A stretch of 10,545 nt of DNA from Clostridiales bacterium UBA4959 (GTDB lineage: Bacteria > Bacillota > Clostridia > Oscillospirales > CAG-272). Below are positions 1 to 5,731 of the stretch, piece after piece. The stretch lies in assembly GCA_002397345.1 (NCBI GenBank), contig DHAH01000048.1, positions 4,177 to 14,721 of the forward strand. Direction: 5' to 3'. A program made the translations under genes and the position numbers. Within the stretch, counting starts at the first letter, position 1; every line of letters starts with the position of its first letter. The notes beneath the pieces are model-generated. The model searched no databases. It had not been told where the DNA came from and was given only the letters and a program-made list of their open reading frames with translations.

Positions 1-2307
1 GGGGAGTGGAAAGAAAAATACGGCGGCACTATTATAAACCAGCTCAAGCGGCTCGGCTCGTCGTGTGATTTCACGCGCGAGCGCTTCACTATGTCGGGCA
101 GCCTGCCCGCTGCAGTGCGGAAAACCTTCGTCGACCTATATAACAAAGGGCTTATCTACCGCGGACTGCGCATCATTAACTGGTGTCCGAGCTGCAACAC
201 CGCGCTGTCCGACGCCGAGGTCGAGCATAAAGAGCTCGAGGGCAGCTTCTGGCACATCAGATATCCGATTCTGGGGGATGACGGCAAGCCGACAGGCGAA
301 TATCTGACCGTCGCGACGACCCGCCCAGAAACTATGCTCGGTGATACGGGCGTCGCGGTGTATCCCGACGACGAACGGTATAAAAACATCATCGGAAAAA
401 ACGTCCTGCTGCCGCTGGTGAACCGCGCCATACCCGTGTTCGCCGATGAATACGTCGACAGCGCGTTCGGTACGGGCTGCGTGAAGGTCACGCCCTGCCA
501 CGATCCCAACGACTTCGAGATGGGTCAGCGCCACGGGCTGGAGCAGATCAACATCTTCGACGAAAAAGCCCATGTAAACGAAAATGGCGGCAAATATAAG
601 GGGCTGGAGCGTTTCGCGGCGCGTAAAGCCGTTGTCGCCGACCTCGAGGCGGGCGGTTATCTTGTGAAAATCGAGAAACACAGCCATAACGTCGGACATT
701 GCTACCGCTGCTCCACGGTTGTAGAGCCGCTGGCGTCAAAACAGTGGTTCGTGAAGATGAAACCCCTTGCGGAGCCGGCGATTAAAGTGGTGAAAGAGGG
801 AGAAATCCGTTTTATTCCTGACCGCTTTTCAAAAAACTATCTTAACTGGATGGAAAACATCCACGACTGGTGCATTTCGCGTCAACTGTGGTGGGGGCAC
901 CGCATTCCGGCATTTTACTGCGCCGATTGCGGCGAGCTGACGGTGTCGGAGAACGATGTGACCGTTTGTCCCAAGTGCGGCTCGTCGAACGTGACGCAGG
1001 ATGAGGATGTGCTCGACACATGGTTCTCGTCCGCGCTGTGGCCGTTCTCGACGCTCGGCTGGCCGGAGAAAACCGCCGATCTGCGCGATTTTTACCCTAC
1101 CTCAGTGCTCGTGACGGCATATGACATCATCACCTTCTGGGTGTCAAAAATGATCTTCATGGGATTATTTTCGATGGAACAAATACCATTCCCTGACGTC
1201 TTTATACATGGGCTGGTACGCGACGCGCAGGGACGTAAGATGTCAAAATCGCTGGGTAACGGCATCGACCCGCTCGATGTGATCGATAAATACGGCGCCG
1301 ATGCCCTCCGGTTTGCGCTTGCGACGGGCAACTCGCCGGGCAATGACATGCGTTTCTCCGACGAAAAGATCGAGGCCGCTCGCAATTTCAACAATAAAAT
1401 CTGGAACGCGGCGCGTTTTGTACTGATGAATCTTGATATCGAAGAAATCAAGCTGCCCGACGCAAACGAGCTTGCGCTTGAAGACCGTTGGATACTCTCG
1501 AAGCTTGACAGACTGACGGGCGAGGTGCGCGCTAATCTTGACGCGTATGAGCTGGGCGTCGCGCTGTCAAAACTGTACGATTTCATCTGGGATATATTCT
1601 GCGACTGGTATATCGAGCTGCTCAAGCCGCGTTTTGCCGATAAAGGAACAACCTCGAACCTCACGGCTCAGAATGTTATCGCTTATGTGCTGCGCGAAAC
1701 AATGAAGCTGCTCCACCCGTTCATGCCGTTTATCACGGAAGAAATTTACCTCGCGCTCCCTCATGAGTCTGACAGCATCATGATCGCGCCATACCCCCGT
1801 AAGAACGACGTGCTCCGCTTCGATGCCGATGAGGAACACATGAGCGCCGTTATTGAAGCAATCCGCGCCATACGCGTCCGCCGCTCGGAAATGAACGTGC
1901 CGCCGTCAAAGAAATCGCGGCTGTATATCTATTCCGATAACAGCGCCGCGTTCGGCGAGCAGAATTCCGCGTTTTTCATCAAGCTCGCTTACGCGTCCGA
2001 GGTGATATTCAGATCCTCCGAAGCGGACCACGCGGATATCGGCGCCGACGCTGTGACAATTGTAACTGGCTCCGCGACGGTATATATCCCGCTTGCCGAG
2101 ATGGTTGACTTCGAAGCGGAGCGCGCACGCCTGACAAAAGAGAAAACGAACGCCGGAAATGAGATAAAACGCATCGAAGGAAAATTGTCAAACGAAGGTT
2201 TTACCTCCAAAGCGCCCGCGGCAGTAATCGAAGCCGAGCGCGCGAAGCTCGAACGCTGGCGTGACACGCTTATCGGGATCGAAGCGGCGCTGGCGAAGAT
2301 GATATAG
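1..2307 (+). CDS. valS: Valyl-tRNA synthetase, 5' end cut off by the window
   Basis: This enzyme attaches valine to tRNA-Val in the cytoplasm and edits mischarged threonine. Frame 1 is open from the first base, and the reading before the first ATG (position 91) is already typical ValRS sequence (WKEKYGGTIINQLKRLGSSCD), so that ATG is internal. In window residues: CP1 editing domain with TTRPETMLGDTG near 104-115; zinc-knuckle Cys pairs C234/C237, C307/C310 and C323/C326; the IHDWCISRQLWWGHRIP signature near 285-304; DVLDTWFSS; and the catalytic KMSKS at 413-417 (bases 1237-1251). The anticodon-binding helical domain follows, then a C-terminal coiled-coil arm from about residue 700 with the family sequence KLSNEGFTSKAP. 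The 768 residues seen, against a usual length near 880, imply that roughly 110 N-terminal residues including the HIGH motif lie outside. The stop is TAG. Confidence 0.98.
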   Translation, partial: GEWKEKYGGTIINQLKRLGSSCDFTRERFTMSGSLPAAVRKTFVDLYNKGLIYRGLRIINWCPSCNTALSDAEVEHKELEGSFWHIRYPILGDDGKPTGEYLTVATTRPETMLGDTGVAVYPDDERYKNIIGKNVLLPLVNRAIPVFADEYVDSAFGTGCVKVTPCHDPNDFEMGQRHGLEQINIFDEKAHVNENGGKYKGLERFAARKAVVADLEAGGYLVKIEKHSHNVGHCYRCSTVVEPLASKQWFVKMKPLAEPAIKVVKEGEIRFIPDRFSKNYLNWMENIHDWCISRQLWWGHRIPAFYCADCGELTVSENDVTVCPKCGSSNVTQDEDVLDTWFSSALWPFSTLGWPEKTADLRDFYPTSVLVTAYDIITFWVSKMIFMGLFSMEQIPFPDVFIHGLVRDAQGRKMSKSLGNGIDPLDVIDKYGADALRFALATGNSPGNDMRFSDEKIEAARNFNNKIWNAARFVLMNLDIEEIKLPDANELALEDRWILSKLDRLTGEVRANLDAYELGVALSKLYDFIWDIFCDWYIELLKPRFADKGTTSNLTAQNVIAYVLRETMKLLHPFMPFITEEIYLALPHESDSIMIAPYPRKNDVLRFDADEEHMSAVIEAIRAIRVRRSEMNVPPSKKSRLYIYSDNSAAFGEQNSAFFIKLAYASEVIFRSSEADHADIGADAVTIVTGSATVYIPLAEMVDFEAERARLTKEKTNAGNEIKRIEGKLSNEGFTSKAPAAVIEAERAKLERWRDTLIGIEAALAKMI

Positions 2308-2320
2308 GGAACAAAAGATG

Positions 2321-2347
2321 TGTTGGAGGGCTTGATACCCTCCAACA
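2321..2347 (+). terminator. Hairpin after valS, possible terminator without a T tract
   Basis: A perfect 10-bp inverted repeat (TGTTGGAGGG at 2321-2330, CCCTCCAACA at 2338-2347) encloses a 7-base loop and lies 13 bases after the valS stop. It is followed by CCACCCGCATG, not a T run, so it is not a canonical intrinsic terminator. It may instead stabilise the 3' end, attenuate transcription, or be a relative of the hairpin repeats elsewhere in the window. Confidence 0.5.
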
Positions 2348-2396
2348 CCACCCGCATGCATGGAGATTATATTATTAACATAACAGGAGAATCGCC

Positions 2397-3359
2397 ATGA
2401 AACACACACGAATATTTGCATTGCTGTTCGCTGCGCTGGCCGTACTCACGGTTATATCCGGCTGCGCGGCGAACGACAAATCGTCGCCGCAATCGGCTCG
2501 CGGTGAAATGGCAGATGCCGGCGGTTACGACGGTAATTACACCGTTACGACCGGCTCGGCATCTAACGCGGCTCCGGAAGGCGGGCTCCGCGACACAGTT
2601 AATGCTACAGGCGCCGCTGACGTCGACGACACACGCAAGATAATTAAAACTGTCGCGCTGAGCCTCGAAACCAAAGAATTTGACAACGCGACCGCAAATC
2701 TTATCGCGATGACAACAGCGGAAGGCGGTTATGTGGAATCGTCGTATGTGACGGGCAAGAGCTATAACGAACGCGGTACGGTGACACGCAACGCGAGCTA
2801 CACCCTGCGCATTCCGGCGAGCTCGCTCGACACATATGTAGGCAAGTTATCAGGCAGCTTCAACGTACTCAGCCGACAGGATAGCTCGACGGATATAACC
2901 GATTCGTATTTCGACGCGAAAGCGCGGCTCGATTCGCTTGTCACGCAGGAAAAACGCCTGCTGGCGATGCTCGAGGGCGCGACGGAGCTGCAATATATGC
3001 TCCAGCTCGAAGATAAGCTGTCGCAGGTGCGCTATCAGATCGAAAGCTATAACTCCCAGATCCAGCGGTACGACAAATCGGTCGAAATGGCGACGGTAAC
3101 AATCAATCTGCAAGAGGTTGTCGAGTATCAAAAGATAATCGAAAAACCGAAAACCTTCGGTGAGCGGATCGCGATCTCCTTCGGTGAATCGTGGGAAAAT
3201 TTCGTCCGGGATTTCCAAAACTTCTCGGTGGGATTGGTTTATTCGCTGCCCACGCTGCTGGTGCTGGCGGTAATAATATTGGTTGCAGTGCTTATTATCA
3301 CCGGAATAGTGCGCAGGCGCAAAAAACGCAGGGCTAAAAATAACAATCAGGCAGAATAA
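2397..3359 (+). CDS. DUF4349 domain-containing lipoprotein
   Basis: This is a predicted cell-surface protein of unknown function, 320 residues. The N-terminus is a lipoprotein signal peptide: basic MKHTR, a hydrophobic core, then the lipobox VISGC with the lipidated Cys at 23. Residues 24-75 are a low-complexity Ser/Ala/Gly linker. Residues about 78-305 match the DUF4349 pattern: IIKTVALSLETKEFDNA, then GGYVESS, RIPASSLD, and a helical, probably coiled-coil stretch at about 165-232 (DAKARLDSLVTQEKRLLAML, LEDKLSQVRYQIE). A strong transmembrane helix lies at about 279-305, followed by an RRRKKRR basic tail that should face the cytoplasm. The start is supported by AGGAGA (2385-2390) six bases upstream. 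The family is common in Firmicutes. I assign no biochemical role. Confidence 0.9.
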   Translation: MKHTRIFALLFAALAVLTVISGCAANDKSSPQSARGEMADAGGYDGNYTVTTGSASNAAPEGGLRDTVNATGAADVDDTRKIIKTVALSLETKEFDNATANLIAMTTAEGGYVESSYVTGKSYNERGTVTRNASYTLRIPASSLDTYVGKLSGSFNVLSRQDSSTDITDSYFDAKARLDSLVTQEKRLLAMLEGATELQYMLQLEDKLSQVRYQIESYNSQIQRYDKSVEMATVTINLQEVVEYQKIIEKPKTFGERIAISFGESWENFVRDFQNFSVGLVYSLPTLLVLAVIILVAVLIITGIVRRRKKRRAKNNNQAE

Positions 3360-3360
3360 C

Positions 3361-3422
3361 GTAGGGCGGGGGCAAACCCCCGCCGCGAAAACACAATCGG
3401 CGAGGGGTAAACCCTCGCCCTA
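3361..3422 (+). repeat. Two-hairpin intergenic repeat, copy A
   Basis: The element starts with GTAGGGCG one base after the DUF4349 stop codon. Hairpin 1 has arms GGCGGGGG (3365-3372) and CCCCCGCC (3377-3384) with a 4-base loop. A 14-base linker follows. Hairpin 2 has arms GGCGAGGG (3399-3406) and CCCTCGCC (3412-3419) with a 5-base loop. The outer ends are also inverted: TAGGGCG at 3362-3368 and CGCCCTA at 3416-3422. The same architecture and length recur at 9881. No T run follows, so any terminator role is uncertain; a dispersed small mobile or REP-like repeat is more likely. Confidence 0.75.
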
Positions 3423-3456
3423 TAATAAAACGTTATATGTTATATATGGAAATGAT

Positions 3457-4056
3457 ATGAGCAGTCATTATTTTATCGACGACGAAACACTCGCCTCCAA
3501 CCCGAAAAGATTCACGTATTATTTTAAATCGCGGGAATACACCTTTGTCACTGACGCGGGCGTATTTTCGCCCGACGCTATCGACGGCAACACCGCGCTT
3601 ATGCTGCGGCACATCGACCTGCCGCGCCGCGATAAACCGCGCGGCAGACTGCTCGACATGGGCTGTGGTTATGGCTGCATAGGCATTCTGCTGGGCGGTG
3701 AATATGGTTTGGACGTAACGCAAGTCGACGTAAACCCCCGCGCGGTTCGGCTGACAGAGGAGAACGCTAAGCTCAACGGCGTTGTGACACGGGCGTTTGT
3801 TTCCGACTGTTATTCCGCGGTGGAGGGTTGTTTCGATACAATCGTCATAAATCCACCCATTCATGCGGGCAAAGATGTGATGTACGCCATGTACGAGGGC
3901 GCACCGGAGCATCTTGTGACCGGCGGCAGGCTGTATACCGTGCTGCTGAAAAAGCACGGCGCGGAAAGCGCGGCAAAAAAGCTGCGCGAGGTGTTCGGTA
4001 ACTGCGAAACGGTATATAAAGAAAAAGGCTGTTTTGTGTTCCGCTGTACGAAATAA
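3457..4056 (+). CDS. Class I SAM-dependent methyltransferase, RsmC-like (MTS domain)
   Basis: A 199-residue single-domain methyltransferase resembling the catalytic half of RsmC, which makes m2G1207 in 16S rRNA, and the short firmicute homologue YbxB. Motifs visible: SAM-binding motif I LDMGCGYG (66-73); acidic motif II QVDVNP with D91, the expected ribose-binding residue; and motif IV INPPIHAGK with NPP at 132-134, typical of N-methylation of a base amino group. The N-terminal YYFKSREYTFVTDAGVFS is the conserved lead-in to this fold. Length fits the firmicute form, which lacks RsmC's N-terminal pseudo-catalytic domain. The ribosome site is weak (GGA at 3448-3450, six bases from ATG). rRNA is the likely substrate, but the sequence alone does not prove the target nucleotide. 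It is terminated at 4063-4096. Confidence 0.9.
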   Translation: MSSHYFIDDETLASNPKRFTYYFKSREYTFVTDAGVFSPDAIDGNTALMLRHIDLPRRDKPRGRLLDMGCGYGCIGILLGGEYGLDVTQVDVNPRAVRLTEENAKLNGVVTRAFVSDCYSAVEGCFDTIVINPPIHAGKDVMYAMYEGAPEHLVTGGRLYTVLLKKHGAESAAKKLREVFGNCETVYKEKGCFVFRCTK

Positions 4057-4062
4057 TAAAAT

Positions 4063-4096
4063 CGCCCGGACGGGGTTCGTCCGGGCGGTGCTTTTT
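4063..4096. terminator. Rho-independent terminator, probably bidirectional
   Basis: A perfect 10-bp GC-rich stem (CGCCCGGACG at 4063-4072, CGTCCGGGCG at 4078-4087) with a 5-base loop is followed by GTGC and TTTTT (4092-4096). It starts six bases after the methyltransferase stop. Read on the minus strand it lies 11 bases past the mazF stop, and the AAATAATAAAAT before the stem becomes a T-rich tail, so it can serve both convergent genes. Confidence 0.92.
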
Positions 4097-4097
4097 G

Positions 4098-4445
4098 TTA
4101 TAATTCGAAATATTCTGATAACGCGGTGCTAATCCTATTTTTAACATCGTCGTCTTTTATCAATCCGATGGAACGACTTTTCAAACGTGAAACCGTGACT
4201 GTACGGATTTGTTGAATCATTAATATACTGTCTTTAGGCAGCCCGGTTTCAGAAACTTTTAATAAAACCTCCGTAGGATAAATCATTGCTCCTTGCCTGT
4301 ATGATGAAAACGGGATTACAGTGCATATCGGGAGATGCATATTTACCGCGTCGTTTGAGATTATTAATACAGGATGGATCCCTTTTTGTTCGCTGCTTTG
4401 TGCCGGGTCAAGGTCAATAAAATATATCTCCCATTTCTTTACCAT
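4098..4445 (-). CDS. mazF: MazF/PemK-type toxin, mRNA interferase, with a changed motif residue
   Basis: This is the toxin of a type II toxin-antitoxin pair. MazF proteins cut single-stranded RNA at short sites when the antitoxin is degraded. The 115 residues are full family length: N-terminal strand WEIYFIDLDP (5-14), loop SSEQKG (17-22), core strand PVLIISNDAVN (25-35), then the conserved QQIRTVTVSRL (near 78-88) and a C-terminal helix. The family normally has GxRPVL, and the Arg (Arg25 in Bacillus subtilis MazF) is needed for cleavage. Here the codon is CAT, giving His24, one transition from CGT. Ser47 appears to fill the place of the catalytic Thr48. Activity may therefore be reduced or lost; the rest of the frame is intact. 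The start overlaps the mazE end in ATGGTAA, so the two are translationally coupled. Confidence 0.93.
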   Translation of the reverse strand: MVKKWEIYFIDLDPAQSSEQKGIHPVLIISNDAVNMHLPICTVIPFSSYRQGAMIYPTEVLLKVSETGLPKDSILMIQQIRTVTVSRLKSRSIGLIKDDDVKNRISTALSEYFEL

Positions 4446-4696
4446 TCTCCCGGCGCTCCGTTTTCTTTCTTGTCAAAATCACTCTGGCAGCCGAGCGTTC
4501 TTTCAAGAAAATCTTTATCATTTGCCGCCGCCGCAAGTTGTTTTTCGTACAGTTCTTTTTTCTTTTCCTTTATAAATAACTCCAGGCTTTGATTTATACC
4601 CTCGGTAAGTGAAGTTATTATGTTTTTAGATACCAGAAATTTTAATTCGTCCATATATTCACTGTTTATATTTATCGTGCTTTTTACTGTGCTCAT
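4439..4696 (-). CDS. mazE: MazE-type antitoxin
   Basis: An 85-residue antitoxin, first gene of the pair. The N-terminal 50 residues fit a ribbon-helix-helix DNA-binding fold: a short strand (VKSTININ), a helix (SEYMDELKFLVSKN), then a second helix (SLTEGINQSLELFIKEKKKEL). The polar, acidic C-terminus (NDKDFLERTLGCQSDFDKKE ending in GEW) is the type of flexible tail that wraps the toxin. Assignment rests on position directly upstream of mazF, the 7-base overlap, and this architecture, more than on a strict motif. AGGAGGT-like GGAGGT (minus strand of 4704-4709) lies seven bases from the ATG. Antitoxins of this class usually repress their own promoter together with the toxin, so the palindromes upstream are relevant. 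Confidence 0.87.
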   Translation of the reverse strand: MSTVKSTININSEYMDELKFLVSKNIITSLTEGINQSLELFIKEKKKELYEKQLAAAANDKDFLERTLGCQSDFDKKENGAPGEW

Positions 4697-4732
4697 TGGG
4701 CATACCTCCGTTTAAGATTATTGCGCCTTATA

Positions 4733-4761
4733 ATTATATATTATGTACGCGTGATTGTCAA
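4733..4761 (-). promoter_or_regulatory. Consensus sigma-A promoter of mazEF
   Basis: Read on the minus strand, TTGACA (4756-4761) is separated by exactly 17 bases from TATAAT (4733-4738). Both hexamers match the consensus perfectly. The expected transcription start is near 4726, giving a leader of about 30 bases before mazE. The spacer contains the palindrome ACGCGT (4747-4752). A promoter this strong would be expected to be under repression. Confidence 0.85.
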
Positions 4762-4771
4762 TATGAATATA

Positions 4772-4787
4772 CCATACAATTATATGG
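4772..4787. promoter_or_regulatory. Candidate operator palindrome in the mazEF/xre gap
   Basis: CCATACAATTATATGG is a 16-base inverted repeat with seven of eight pairs matching and AATT at its centre. It sits 10 bases beyond the mazEF -35 box. Its AATTATA core recurs at 4732-4738 over the mazEF -10 box and at 4881-4887 over the xre -10-like box. Binding by MazE/MazF or by the XRE protein is inferred only. Confidence 0.45.
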
Positions 4788-4876
4788 CGTGTTTTTGCGA
4801 TATATTTTTGCGGATGACTCTATCGGAGGTTGAAAATTCTTCAAATACGTGTATATGGATTCCGTTTAAAAATGAT

Positions 4877-4900
4877 GTATAATTATACCAGAACCGGTTC
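4877..4900. promoter_or_regulatory. xre -10-like box within a palindrome, plus a second palindrome
   Basis: GTATAATTATAC (4877-4888) is a perfect 12-base palindrome that contains a consensus -10 hexamer TATAAT (4878-4883) for the plus strand. Three bases on, GAACCGGTTC (4891-4900) is a perfect 10-base palindrome that would lie about at the transcription start. No good -35 box is seen at 16-18 bases. TTGAAA (4830-4835) with TATATG (4852-4857, 16-base spacer) is an alternative promoter. The layout suits autorepression by the downstream XRE regulator; this is inference. Confidence 0.4.
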
Positions 4901-4925
4901 AATACATTTATTAAGGAGAAACTGT

Positions 4926-5693
4926 ATGGAATTTAATTTCGGCGACAAAATGAAGTCGTTGCGAAAAAAACGCGATCTAACGCAAGAACAGCTTGCGGAA
5001 ATCCTTGGCGTATCTTTTCAAGCAGTCAGCAAGTGGGAGACAAACGCAGCATATCCGGATATCTCGTTAATAACCGTGATCGCTTGTTTTTATGGCGTGA
5101 CGACAGACGAACTGCTCGGTGTTGATGTTACTAAAACTGTGGAAAAAGTAAGAAAATATTGCGATAAAGCCGATATTATGTTTGAATCGCATGAATATCC
5201 GGCAGCTCTTGCTTTTTTGCGGAAAGCTGTTACGGATTACCCGGGATACGAAGAACTACAATACCGGCTGGCATGGGCACTGACAGGAAATTACAAAGAA
5301 AACCCAGATTATCTCGATGAAGCGATTAATTTATATTTGAAAATCCTTGATGTAACCCAAAATACAAGGCTGCGTTCGAAAATCACTCGCGATCTTGTAT
5401 ATCGTTATTGTACAAAAAAAGATAACGCAAGGGCAATGAAATACATTGAAGAGCTTCCAACCTTTGATGTATGTCGCGAATATACATTAGGACTGTCAAA
5501 TCTTCTTGAAGGAAAAAATCTTGCCGACTACTTGAAAAGTAATATCTGCATTTTTGGGAATGCAATTTTGGAATGTCTCGAATATATGAAGGATTATAAA
5601 ATTATTTCAAAAGAACAAATGGCGCCGGAGATTGCGGAAACCGCTCAAAAGAAAATAGAATTAATGAAAATGATCCTAAACGGCATGGATTAA
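4926..5693 (+). CDS. XRE-family transcriptional regulator with helical C-terminal domain
   Basis: A 255-residue DNA-binding regulator. Residues 5-64 form a Cro/C1-type helix-turn-helix: FGDKMKSLRKKRDLTQEQLAEILGVSFQAVSKWE, with the recognition helix SFQAVSKWET, then YPDISLITVIACFYGVTTDELLG. Residues about 70-250 are all-helical with TPR-like spacing (ESHEYPAALAFLRKAVTDYP, LDEAINLYLKIL, ARAMKYIEELP), which in such proteins can sense a ligand or partner. The frame stays open upstream to a TTG at 4830, but that TTG abuts GGAGG with no spacing and the extension would cover the TATAAT and palindromes. I chose the ATG at 4926, with AAGGAG (4913-4918) seven bases upstream. It diverges from mazEF. Base use is more AT-rich than in the flanking genes, suggesting transfer. 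Its target is unknown. Confidence 0.9.
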   Translation: MEFNFGDKMKSLRKKRDLTQEQLAEILGVSFQAVSKWETNAAYPDISLITVIACFYGVTTDELLGVDVTKTVEKVRKYCDKADIMFESHEYPAALAFLRKAVTDYPGYEELQYRLAWALTGNYKENPDYLDEAINLYLKILDVTQNTRLRSKITRDLVYRYCTKKDNARAMKYIEELPTFDVCREYTLGLSNLLEGKNLADYLKSNICIFGNAILECLEYMKDYKIISKEQMAPEIAETAQKKIELMKMILNGMD

Positions 5694-5705
5694 ATAAATA
5701 TTAAA

Positions 5706-5727
5706 GGGCGGGGGCAAGCTCTCGCCC
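5706..5727. repeat. Single-hairpin repeat relic between convergent genes, copy B
   Basis: GGGCGGGGG (5706-5714) pairs with CTCTCGCCC (5719-5727) over nine pairs, two of them G-U on the plus strand, with loop CAAG. The left arm matches the left end of copy A (GGGCGGGGGCAA) and the right arm matches the right end of copy A (CTCGCCCTA), as if the inner part of a two-hairpin element had been lost. It fills the 38-base gap between xre and rarA and may act as a shared transcript end. T-rich stretches lie on both sides, but no clean T run follows the stem. Confidence 0.55.
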
Positions 5728-5731
5728 TACG

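Noticed and set aside
136..699. A 187-codon minus-strand open frame inside valS
   Set aside because: The plus strand is unmistakable ValRS editing-domain sequence, and the antisense product has no family pattern.
1092..1664. A 190-codon Ser-rich minus-strand open frame inside valS
   Set aside because: It is a compositional shadow of the KMSKS and anticodon-binding region, with no known domain.
3421..3426. TATAAT upstream of the methyltransferase as a -10 box
   Set aside because: No -35 match lies at 16-18 bases, where the repeat hairpin is; the hexamer overlaps the repeat end.
3433..3957. A 174-codon minus-strand open frame opposite the methyltransferase
   Set aside because: The plus strand carries LDMGCGYG and NPP motifs. 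The antisense frame has no domain and would start inside the real gene.
4792..4812. TTTTTGCG present twice, 13 bases apart, in the divergent gap
   Set aside because: Only two short copies in T-rich sequence, with no symmetry and no relation to either promoter.
4830..4925. A TTG start giving the XRE regulator 32 extra residues
   Set aside because: The TTG directly abuts GGAGG with no spacing, the extension overlaps the -10-like box and palindromes, and the ATG at 4926 has a well-placed AAGGAG and begins a normal XRE domain.
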